A program made the position numbers and the translations under genes. Positions 1 through 6,220 of a stretch of 12,810 nucleotides of DNA are shown here, one piece after another. Source of the stretch: JBBKWJ01 sp037968895 (GTDB lineage: Bacteria; Actinomycetota; Acidimicrobiia; Acidimicrobiales; SZUA-35); contig JBBKWJ010000103.1 of the NCBI GenBank assembly GCA_037968895.1, positions 1 through 12,810 on the forward strand. The letters run 5' to 3'. The number at the start of each line of letters is the position of its first letter. The first letter of the stretch is position 1. The notes under the pieces are model-generated. The model was not told where the DNA came from. It saw nothing but the letters and a program-made list of their open reading frames with translations, and did no database searches.

Positions 1-25
1 CACCCCAAATCATTAAGAAGCGCTT

Positions 26-865
26 ATGAGTGATTCCGTAGGACAGTACCTAAACGAGATCGGCCTTGTACCCCTCCTCACCGCCGATGAGGAACGTGAA
101 CTTAGCCAGATCATTGAGAAGGGCCGCGATGCCCAAGAGAGTCTCGATGCTGGTGAAACCGGAGCTGACCTGAAGCGGTCCGTTCGAGCTGCTGCTCGAG
201 CCAAGGATCGTTTTATTCGGGCCAACCTCCGTCTTGTGGTGAGCGTTGCTCGCCGCTATCCGCTCCCTCCTTCGATGGAGCTCCTTGACCTCATTCAAGA
301 GGGCAACCTCGGCCTTGAGCACGCAGTCGACAAATTCGACTGGCGCAAAGGCTTCAAGTTCAGCACCTATGCCACCTTCTGGATTCGTCAGGCCATCGGT
401 CGGGCTCTTGATCAGAAGGCCAGCCTTGTTCGCCTCCCCGGCGATCGCTCGGCCAGCCTGCGGGCTGCCCTTCGTCAGGTCTCCGGCGACGGCGACGAAC
501 TCGACGACGAGCACGCACGCCTCCACCGTCTCACGACGCCAACCTCGCTCGACCGTACAATCGGCGACGACGACTCGAACGAGCTCGTTGACCTCCTCCC
601 CGACTCCAACCCTGGCCCCGAGGTCGAGGTCATGGCGAAGGCCGAGGAAACAATGGTGACCGGCCTGCTCGCAGTGCTCGATCCACGGGCTCGCTACGCA
701 GTCGAACAACGTTTCGGCCTCAACGACGGACGCAAGCGCAGCTATCGCGAAGTTGGCGAAGAGCTGGGTGTAACGGCCGAGGCGGCTCGTCGTCTCGTGA
801 AGCGTGCAGTTAGCGCCGTACGCGACCAGGCAGGCGAAGTCATGGCTGACTTCGACGCCGCCTAA
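26..865 (+). CDS. Sigma-70 family RNA polymerase sigma factor, shortened region 3
   Basis: Directs RNA polymerase to promoters. The 279-aa product has region 1.2 at residues 5-33 (VGQYLNEIG...LLTADEERELS) and a well-conserved region 2 at about 62-137 (NLRLVVSVARRY, DLIQEGNLGL, KFDWRKGFKFSTYATFWIRQ). Region 3.2 is at about 172-192 (TSLDRTIGDDDSNELVDLLPD) and region 4 at about 215-268 (RFGLNDGR, then the helix-turn-helix YREVGEELGVTAEAARRLVKR). It is clearly of the RpoD/SigA (group 1/2) type rather than ECF. Regions 3.0-3.1 are reduced to about 32 residues between RLP and TPTS, against roughly 50 in E. coli RpoD. There is also no long acidic region 1.1, so it is more likely an alternative group 2-like factor than the housekeeping one. 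In the -35 helix the Glu and second Arg are kept (E252, R255) but the first Arg is Ala (A251). The ATG at 26 is preceded only by a weak purine run (AAGAAG). A terminator follows 20 bp after the stop. Confidence 0.93.
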   Translation: MSDSVGQYLNEIGLVPLLTADEERELSQIIEKGRDAQESLDAGETGADLKRSVRAAARAKDRFIRANLRLVVSVARRYPLPPSMELLDLIQEGNLGLEHAVDKFDWRKGFKFSTYATFWIRQAIGRALDQKASLVRLPGDRSASLRAALRQVSGDGDELDDEHARLHRLTTPTSLDRTIGDDDSNELVDLLPDSNPGPEVEVMAKAEETMVTGLLAVLDPRARYAVEQRFGLNDGRKRSYREVGEELGVTAEAARRLVKRAVSAVRDQAGEVMADFDAA

Positions 866-884
866 TCATCAACCAATACGCAAT

Positions 885-926
885 ACCGCTGGCCACAAGG
901 GAAACCTTGTGGCCAGCGGTCGTTTT
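885..926 (+). terminator. Intrinsic terminator after the sigma factor gene
   Basis: There is a perfect 16-bp stem (885-900 with 905-920, core ccgctggccacaagg / ccttgtggccagcgg) closed by a GAAA tetraloop of GNRA type. It is followed by CG and then TTTT (923-926). The T tract lies only on the + strand side, so it ends transcription of the sigma gene and separates it from the DAHP synthase gene. Confidence 0.92.
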
Positions 927-954
927 GACCAACTTGTTGAAGAAACATTAATGA
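925..954 (+). promoter_or_regulatory. Possible promoter for the DAHP synthase gene
   Basis: TTGACC at 925-930 matches five of six bases of the -35 consensus and overlaps the end of the preceding terminator. A -10 candidate follows as ATTAAT (947-952, spacer 16) or TAATGA (949-954, spacer 18). Transcription would begin near 960 and give a leader of about 30 nt without a clear Shine-Dalgarno. The placement after a strong terminator supports a separate promoter here, but the hexamers are only moderate matches. Confidence 0.35.
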
Positions 955-990
955 GTTGCAGATGCCGGTTCGCCGGGCGACACTGACCCG

Positions 991-2340
991 GTGAATTGGA
1001 CCCCAGACAGCTGGCGCTCGAAGCCAGCCAACAATCAGCCCGGTTGGCCCGATCTCGACGCGCTTGCCGTCGCCGAGAAACAACTCGCCGTGCTCCCCCC
1101 GCTCGTGTTCGCCGGTGAGGCCCGTGATCTCAAGGCTTCGCTCGCCAAGGTCGCTGCGGGTGAAGCGTTTCTGTTGCAGGCCGGCGATTGCGCCGAATCG
1201 TTTGACGGCTTCAGGGCCGACGCGATTCGTGAAAAGCTCAGGGTCATTTTGCAGATGGCAGTCGTGCTTACCTACTCCGCTGGCGTACCGACCATCAAAG
1301 TAGGTCGGATCGCAGGCCAGTTCGCAAAGCCTCGTTCGGCGCCAACCGAAACGATCGACGACATCGAGTTGCCGTCGTTCTTCGGAAACATGGTCAACGA
1401 CCTTCCATTTTCTAAAGGCGACCGAACGCCGAATCCTGACCGCCTCGTGCAGGCGTATCACCAGTCGGCTTCAACGCTAAATCTCCTTCGGGCCTTCACC
1501 AAGGGCGGTTTCGCCGATCTCCGGCTCGTGCAGCAATGGAACCAAGAGTTCGTCGCGAGCTCAGCCGAGGGCAAGCGCTATGCCGATATGGCAACCGGCC
1601 TCAGCCGTGCACTTCGTTTCATGGAAGCCGCCGGAATCTCGAGCCAGCACCCTGAAATACATGAGGTCGACTTCTACACGAGCCACGAAGCGCTGCTTCT
1701 CGGCTACGAAGAGGCGCTCACTCGTAAAGACAGCCTTACTGGCGACTACTACGACTGCTCTGCGCACATGGTCTGGATCGGCGAACGCACGCGAGGCCTC
1801 GACGGAGCCCACGTCGAGTTTTTCCGAGGCATCAAGAATCCGATTGGCTGCAAGATAGGCCCGTCGGCAACGCCGGAAGATGTGCTTGCGCTGTGCGAGG
1901 CGCTTAACCCTGACCGTGAACCAGGCCGCCTTACGCTCATCACTCGCATGGGAGCGGGCAAGATTGCCGAGGGACTACCACCGATTCTTGAGGCAGTTCG
2001 AGACTCAGGACACCCGGTGGTGTGGGCCTGCGACCCAATGCACGGCAACACCTTCACAGCAGACAGCGGCTACAAGACCCGCCACTTCGACGACGTACTC
2101 GCCGAAGTCAGTGAGTTCTTCGCGGCCCACCGAGCTGCTGGCACCTGGCCTGGCGGCCTCCACGTCGAACTCACCGGTGAAGACGTCACCGAGTGCCTCG
2201 GCGGCGGCGACGACCTCGCCAGCGGCGATCTCAGCGCTCGCTACGAGACCATGTGCGATCCTCGCCTCAACGCGCGCCAAGGTCTCGATCTCGCCTTTCG
2301 CGCTGCGGAGCTTCTTCAGGAGTCGGAGAGCCGCTCTTAG
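991..2340 (+). CDS. aroG: Class II 3-deoxy-7-phosphoheptulonate (DAHP) synthase
   Basis: Condenses phosphoenolpyruvate with erythrose 4-phosphate, the first step of the shikimate pathway to aromatic amino acids; cytosolic. The 449-aa product is a full class II enzyme. The metal ligands expected from the M. tuberculosis enzyme are all visible: C67 (GDCAE), H351 (CDPMHGNT), E393 (HVELTGED) and D423 (CDPRLN). Substrate-binding motifs KVGRIAGQ (R106), WIGERTR (263-267), KIGPS (K288) and TRMGAGK (R319) are present. GTG at 991 is the only usual start codon between the in-frame stop at 952-954 and the conserved N-terminus (NWTPDSWRSKPA), so the start is secure. The N-terminus is about 20 residues shorter than in M. 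tuberculosis and resembles the plant-type start. The gene ends inside the stop codon of the convergent VWA gene. Confidence 0.96.
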   Translation: MNWTPDSWRSKPANNQPGWPDLDALAVAEKQLAVLPPLVFAGEARDLKASLAKVAAGEAFLLQAGDCAESFDGFRADAIREKLRVILQMAVVLTYSAGVPTIKVGRIAGQFAKPRSAPTETIDDIELPSFFGNMVNDLPFSKGDRTPNPDRLVQAYHQSASTLNLLRAFTKGGFADLRLVQQWNQEFVASSAEGKRYADMATGLSRALRFMEAAGISSQHPEIHEVDFYTSHEALLLGYEEALTRKDSLTGDYYDCSAHMVWIGERTRGLDGAHVEFFRGIKNPIGCKIGPSATPEDVLALCEALNPDREPGRLTLITRMGAGKIAEGLPPILEAVRDSGHPVVWACDPMHGNTFTADSGYKTRHFDDVLAEVSEFFAAHRAAGTWPGGLHVELTGEDVTECLGGGDDLASGDLSARYETMCDPRLNARQGLDLAFRAAELLQESESRS

Positions 2341-3824
2341 GCAAGATTGTCGACGAACTTTTCGAGCTGTCGCAGGTTGCGCACCTCGAAGAGTCCGTCG
2401 CAGTGCGCCGCGTACTCACCAACGATTGAATCGCCGGTGTCCCAGTAGGCCTTCGGTTCTGGATTGAGCCAGAAGAGTTTGCGGGATCGCTGCTCGATCT
2501 CTTTCATGATCCAGGCTTGCGACGCGTGGTAGTTGTTGCGGGCGTCGCCGAGAATCATGACCGTTGTCTTCGAGTTGATGTCGTGACCATACGTTTCCCA
2601 GAACACTTCAAAAGCATGGCCGTAGTCACTATGACCATCGACCCACACCACATCGGCTTCGGTGTTGACACGGTGAACTGCTTCGGCGATGTCGTCGACA
2701 CCCTCGAAGTAACTTGTCACCTCGTCGAGACCATCGATGAAGACGAAAGCCCTGACCTTTGAGAACTGGCCGGAGATGGCGTAGACAAGGTGCAGAGTGA
2801 AGCGAGCGAATGACGCAACCGAGCCCGAGATGTCTGCGACAACCATAATCTCTGGCTTCGACGGACGTGGGTAGCGGAACTTCAGTTCGGCGGGAACGCC
2901 GCCATATGACAGAGAGTGGCGCACAGTGCTGCGGAAATCGAGCGGGCCCTTGCGGCCGTGGCGCCGCTTGCGGGCCAGGCGAACAGCCAGCTTCCGGGTG
3001 AGCGGATAGATGGCCTTGCGAAGGTTGATCATCTCTTCGCGGCTTGCATGCATGAAGTCGACATCTTCGGGCAGCGGCTTGCGAAGGGTCTTCGCCATTG
3101 CCTCGGCGCCGCGATCGGCCACCAGGCGGCGTCGGATCTCGGCCTCGACCTCTTTCTTGAGCTTGTCGATGCGGTCGTCAAATTCGTCTCGTTCGAGACG
3201 CTCCTCGAGCGCAGACATCTCTCCCGCGTCTTTTCGAGCCTGCTCCATGAGCCGCTCGAGCATGCCGTCGAGTTCGAGATTTCGCAAGGTGCGATAGAGG
3301 TAGTAGGTACCGCCGACCGGCCGGCCAGGCTCCATACCGGCGAAGCGCTTCACCGCCTGGCGAGCTATGGCCCGCATCAGGGCGTTGTCGCCGTTGAGCA
3401 GCGCTTGGTACAACATCTCGGCCAACTCTTCGGGGCTCAGGCCGTCGCCACCACCTTGCCCGCCTTCGCCCGGCGGCCGTTCACCGTCTTGGTCCATGTC
3501 GGGCTCGCCGTCGCCGAACTGGTCTCCGTCGTCGCCCAAGGCGTATTCGGATCCACGCATCGAGAAGTAGACCTCGAAGAGGGTCTCGAACGTTCTCCAA
3601 TGCGAGTAGTTCTTGACGAGTGTCGCGGCGAGAGCGTACTTGAAGGCGTTCCGATCTTCGAGAGGGATCTCGCGGATTGCCCGCGCCGCATCGATGTTCT
3701 CCGAGAGTGACACCGGCAGACCTGCGGTGCGGAGATCGGTGATGAACCCCTCAAGCAGTTGGAAGAGCGGTGAATCAGCACCTGGATCGGGTGCGGTCTC
3801 GGCGACGGATGCGAGGTCGACCAT
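2337..3824 (-). CDS. CoxE-like VWA domain protein (partner of the MoxR ATPase)
   Basis: The product is 495 aa. An N-terminal helical region (about 18-95) is followed by an acidic, Gly/Asp-rich disordered linker (about 97-128) and a charged helical region with coiled-coil character (about 130-290). A C-terminal von Willebrand factor A domain (about 322-490) follows. The MIDAS metal site is visible: DISGS (D331, S333, S335), a likely middle ligand at S399/D400 (GHSDYG), and D427 in ILGDARNN, so it should bind Mg/Mn. No signal peptide or membrane helix is seen; it should be cytosolic. The ATG overlaps the moxR stop (TAATG), implying translational coupling and roughly equal amounts. MoxR/VWA pairs act as AAA+ chaperones that insert metals or remodel complexes (CoxD-CoxE, NorQ-NorD, RavA-ViaA), but the client here is unknown. 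No CO dehydrogenase genes are nearby, so a Cox role should not be assumed. Confidence 0.88.
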   Translation of the reverse strand: MVDLASVAETAPDPGADSPLFQLLEGFITDLRTAGLPVSLSENIDAARAIREIPLEDRNAFKYALAATLVKNYSHWRTFETLFEVYFSMRGSEYALGDDGDQFGDGEPDMDQDGERPPGEGGQGGGDGLSPEELAEMLYQALLNGDNALMRAIARQAVKRFAGMEPGRPVGGTYYLYRTLRNLELDGMLERLMEQARKDAGEMSALEERLERDEFDDRIDKLKKEVEAEIRRRLVADRGAEAMAKTLRKPLPEDVDFMHASREEMINLRKAIYPLTRKLAVRLARKRRHGRKGPLDFRSTVRHSLSYGGVPAELKFRYPRPSKPEIMVVADISGSVASFARFTLHLVYAISGQFSKVRAFVFIDGLDEVTSYFEGVDDIAEAVHRVNTEADVVWVDGHSDYGHAFEVFWETYGHDINSKTTVMILGDARNNYHASQAWIMKEIEQRSRKLFWLNPEPKAYWDTGDSIVGEYAAHCDGLFEVRNLRQLEKFVDNLA

Positions 3825-4717
3825 TAGCTTGCGCTGGCCTCGAAGTGGGCGGTTGAGTTCGTGGTGAACTCTTTCAGCACCCTGTCAATGTCGCTGCGGT
3901 ACTTCAAAAGGACGTTCAGTGTTTCCTTGGCGTCGTTCTCGCTGATCTGCTCGATGCCGAGGATGATGAGCGTGCGAGCCCAGTCGATTGTTTCAGAAAC
4001 CGACGGTGCTTTCTTGAGTTCGAGCTGACGAATAGAGCGCACAATGCGGGCGACCTGATCGGCGAGATGCTCGGTGATATCCGGCACCTTGTTGAGCACG
4101 ATCTCTTTTTCTCGCTCCATCGTCGGGTAGTCGAGGTGTAGAAAGAGGCAGCGTCGCTTGAGCGCCTCGGAGAGCTCACGGGTGTTGTTTGAGGTCAAGA
4201 ACACGAGTGGGATCTGCTTCGCCTCGAGCGTGCCGAGCTCTGGGATGGAGACCTGGTAGTCGCTCAACAGTTCGAGCAGGAGCGCTTCGGTCTCGACCTC
4301 GACGCGGTCGACCTCGTCGATAAGGAGAACAACGGGGTCTTCAGCGCGAATAGCTTCGAGAAGCGGACGCTCTAGCAGGAAGTCGTTCGAGAAGATGTCG
4401 TTCTGGATGTCGTCCCAGGTTGACTCGTCGCCTTCAGTCTGGATACGGAGAAGCTGCTTCTTGTAGTTCCACTCATAGAGGGCCTTTGACTCGTCGAGTC
4501 CCTCATAGCACTGGAGGCGGATCAGGCGAGCGCCCGACATCTCTGCCATTGACTTCGCCAACTGGGTCTTACCCGTGCCCGCAGGACCTTCAATAAGAAC
4601 CGGCTTGCCTAGGCGGTCAGCCAAAAAAGCAATGCCAGCGATGGCGTCGTCGGCCAAATAGTCAACTGCGGCCAGCCCTTCTCGGACGGACTCGACGGAC
4701 TCAAAACGGTGTGTCAT
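3824..4717 (-). CDS. MoxR-family AAA+ ATPase
   Basis: This 297-aa single-domain AAA+ ATPase has Walker A GPAGTGKT (44-51), Walker B VVLLIDEVD (129-137) and a sensor 1 region FLTSNNTRELSEALKRRC (173-190) with candidate arginine fingers R188/R189. A C-terminal lid carries the sensor 2-type motif PSVSETIDWAR (238-248). MoxR ATPases form hexamers and act as chaperones with a VWA partner, which is exactly the next gene. The N-terminus MTHRFESVESV is short, as usual for the CoxD-like branch. The start lacks a Shine-Dalgarno, while a TANNNT hexamer lies 7 nt upstream, suggesting a leaderless message. It is divergent from the TerB-AAA gene. The exact MoxR subfamily cannot be fixed by eye. Confidence 0.92.
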   Translation of the reverse strand: MTHRFESVESVREGLAAVDYLADDAIAGIAFLADRLGKPVLIEGPAGTGKTQLAKSMAEMSGARLIRLQCYEGLDESKALYEWNYKKQLLRIQTEGDESTWDDIQNDIFSNDFLLERPLLEAIRAEDPVVLLIDEVDRVEVETEALLLELLSDYQVSIPELGTLEAKQIPLVFLTSNNTRELSEALKRRCLFLHLDYPTMEREKEIVLNKVPDITEHLADQVARIVRSIRQLELKKAPSVSETIDWARTLIILGIEQISENDAKETLNVLLKYRSDIDRVLKEFTTNSTAHFEASAS

Positions 4718-4724
4718 GGCAGTG

Positions 4725-4755
4725 AGGTTACAAGAACCCTTGACTGGTGGGTCAA
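4725..4755 (-). promoter_or_regulatory. Probable promoter of the moxR-VWA operon, leaderless
   Basis: Reading the minus strand, TTGACC (4755-4750) is followed by either TGTAAC at spacer 17 (4732-4727) or TAACCT at spacer 19 (4730-4725). TAACCT ends 7 nt before the moxR ATG, so transcription would start at or next to the A of ATG. No Shine-Dalgarno is present. The -35 is a good match; the -10 register is ambiguous. Confidence 0.5.
4740..4755. repeat. Short dyad TTGAC-N6-GTCAA in the divergent intergenic region
   Basis: A perfect but short (5-bp arm) inverted repeat overlaps the moxR -35 element and sits between two divergent AAA+ genes. It could be an operator half-site pair. A 5-bp dyad is common by chance and one arm is simply the -35 hexamer, so confidence is low. 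Confidence 0.2.
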
Positions 4756-4805
4756 TTTGAGGGGCGAAAGAGTTTCGTTGGCTCCGCCACTGCCCCGCTT
4801 CACAC

Positions 4806-4811
4806 TAGGCT
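4806..4811 (+). promoter_or_regulatory. Possible -10 element for the TerB-AAA gene
   Basis: TAGGCT fits the TANNNT pattern and ends 9 nt before the ATG at 4821. The nine bases between (ctctcccca) contain no Shine-Dalgarno. A leaderless or near-leaderless transcript is therefore plausible. No convincing -35 stands at 16-18 bp. Confidence 0.3.
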
Positions 4812-4820
4812 CTCTCCCCA

Positions 4821-6218
4821 ATGGACCGTGGTCTCAGCAAGGCAGTCGAAGTGTTTGTGCACAAGGTTGGCGGCGCGTTACAAACCGCCGCGACCGGCTC
4901 GGGAGTCGACCCAGCAATGCTGCGCCGCGATGCCGCAGTCGAGGCGTTTAACATTGCGTGCGCGATGATCGACGCCGACACGAGGCACACCGACGACGAA
5001 ATCTGGGCGCTGGTCGCTGCGTTCTCGCCCCACGACCTCATCCCGTCCAACGCCATGCCACACGACCTGCGAGGAAGCGACCTGCTTGAGGGAACGCGGC
5101 GTCGGCTCACCATCGTGCCAGAGATGTTTCTCACCTTGTGCCAGGCCGACCGCCTTCGAGGCACCCGCCTGGCGTGGACCTACTACAACGAGATCATGGC
5201 GCTCGCCCACACGGTGTCGTCTCTCGACGCGTACCCGTCTGACGAAGAGCTGAAAGCGATCGTCGGATTCCAACGCCTCCTCCTCGCCGCCCTCCCCAGC
5301 AACGAAATCGCTCCCCAGACGAATGCGGCGAACGCCACTGAAACGAACACTCCGGTGTCTGACACCGGAGTGTTCGCTGAAGAAGATGAGCCGGCAGAAC
5401 CGGTTGAGCTTGTGCTCGCCGAACTCGATGAACTCATCGGCCTTGAAGCAGTCAAAGAAGAAGTGCTTCTCCTTACGGCGATGCTTCGCATCCAGAAGCT
5501 ACGAGCCGACCGCGACCTTCCCGTCGTCGACAGCACCAAACACCTCGTCTTCAGCGGCAACCCTGGTACCGGAAAGACAACCGTCGCTCGACTCCTCGCC
5601 CGCATCTACCGCAGCCTTGCCGTCGTCGAGCGGGGCCACTTAATTGAGGTCGACCGTGGTGGTCTCGTCGCCGGCTTTGTCGGCCAGACGGCGACCAAAG
5701 TTGCCGGTGTCTTCGAAAAGGCAGACGGAGGTGTACTCCTCATCGATGAGGCCTACTCGCTCATTCGTGGCGGCGAGAAAGACTTCGGCCGCGAGGCCAT
5801 CGACGCCATCGTCAAACAGGTTGAAGACCGGCGCGACTCAATGGTTGTCATCCTTGCCGGCTACCCGAAAGAGATGGCTGAACTCGTTTCGACCAACCCC
5901 GGCTTCCAAAGCCGATTCCCGAAGACCATCATGTTTCCCAATTACAACGATGACGAACTACTCGCCATTTTCAAGCTCATCAGCGCAAAGGGCGAATACG
6001 CCTTGACGCCTGATGGCGAAGAAGCGGTTCTGGTTTGGTTTGGGTCGCATCCGAGAGGCCACGGCTTCGGCAACGGCCGTTTGGCCCGAAACCTGTTTGA
6101 AGCTGCGGTGGCTCGTCACGCTAAACGGCTCATGGACACCGCGGAGCCAACCAACGACGAGCTCACCACCTTTGACATCGCCGACATTGCTGGAGTGCCA
6201 ACTCCGGAAGCTCTGTAG
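4821..6218 (+). CDS. CbbX/EccA-like AAA+ ATPase with a TerB-like N-terminal domain
   Basis: The product is 465 aa. Residues 1-157 are helical and hold two similar Asp/Glu motifs, IDADTRHTDDEIWALV (50-65) and LDAYPSDEELKAIV (135-148), reminiscent of TerB (tellurite resistance) domains. An acidic linker (about 158-197) follows and includes a peptide coded by a perfect palindrome. The AAA+ domain is of the CbbX/CfxQ/SpoVK type: conserved entry DELIGLEAVKEEV (203-215), Walker A GNPGTGKT (246-253), pore-loop region GGLVAGFVGQTA (280-291) and Walker B GVLLIDEAYSL (304-314). Sensor 1 is ILAGYP, the arginine finger is R365 in GFQSRFP, and sensor 2 is GNGRLARNLFE (417-427). All catalytic elements are intact. 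The same AAA+ family includes Rubisco activase CbbX and type VII secretion EccA, but no rbcLS or esx genes are near. murJ follows 2 bp downstream, so the two are probably co-transcribed. Function is unknown; the TerB assignment is inference. Confidence 0.87.
   Translation: MDRGLSKAVEVFVHKVGGALQTAATGSGVDPAMLRRDAAVEAFNIACAMIDADTRHTDDEIWALVAAFSPHDLIPSNAMPHDLRGSDLLEGTRRRLTIVPEMFLTLCQADRLRGTRLAWTYYNEIMALAHTVSSLDAYPSDEELKAIVGFQRLLLAALPSNEIAPQTNAANATETNTPVSDTGVFAEEDEPAEPVELVLAELDELIGLEAVKEEVLLLTAMLRIQKLRADRDLPVVDSTKHLVFSGNPGTGKTTVARLLARIYRSLAVVERGHLIEVDRGGLVAGFVGQTATKVAGVFEKADGGVLLIDEAYSLIRGGEKDFGREAIDAIVKQVEDRRDSMVVILAGYPKEMAELVSTNPGFQSRFPKTIMFPNYNDDELLAIFKLISAKGEYALTPDGEEAVLVWFGSHPRGHGFGNGRLARNLFEAAVARHAKRLMDTAEPTNDELTTFDIADIAGVPTPEAL
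5344..5376. repeat. Perfect 33-nt palindrome within the TerB-AAA coding sequence
   Basis: The left arm cgaacactccggtgtc (5344-5359) and right arm gacaccggagtgttcg (5361-5376) are exact reverse complements around a single central T (5360). It is read in frame as NTPVSDTGVF, and the minus strand encodes the same ten residues. It lies in the disordered linker between the two domains. The 5-bp sequence ctgaa occurs just outside both ends (5338-5342 and 5377-5381). Only one copy is in this window. It looks like a dispersed palindromic element tolerated in a linker, but dispersal cannot be shown here. Confidence 0.85.
6206..6210 (+). promoter_or_regulatory. Ribosome binding site for murJ inside the upstream gene
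   Basis: GGAAG lies 10 nt before the murJ ATG, overlapping the last codons of the TerB-AAA gene. It supports the chosen start and translation from a shared transcript. Confidence 0.45.
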
Positions 6219-6220
6219 GA

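Noticed and set aside
50..709. 219-codon minus-strand frame opposite the sigma factor gene.
   Set aside because: It overlaps conserved sigma regions fully and shows no independent motif.
862..1461. Long open frame on the minus strand opposite the start of aroG (199 codons).
   Set aside because: It lies wholly antisense to a strongly conserved enzyme and crosses the terminator. Its composition looks like a GC-rich shadow frame with no recognisable motif.
2327..2337. Small inverted repeat agag-ccg-ctct at the end of aroG as a terminator.
   Set aside because: Only four base pairs and no T run on either strand.
2916..3710. 264-codon open frame on the + strand opposite the VWA gene.
   Set aside because: It is antisense to a well-supported VWA protein with intact MIDAS residues. 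It has no family features and no start signals; a typical shadow frame.
3824..4717. Calling moxR and the VWA gene coxD and coxE.
   Set aside because: The proteins are of that type, but no CO dehydrogenase structural genes (coxMSL) are in the window, and many MoxR-VWA pairs serve other clients.
4821..6218. Calling the AAA+ gene cbbX (Rubisco activase) or eccA (type VII secretion).
   Set aside because: Only the AAA+ domain matches. The N-terminal half differs from both, and there are no Rubisco or esx/ecc genes nearby.
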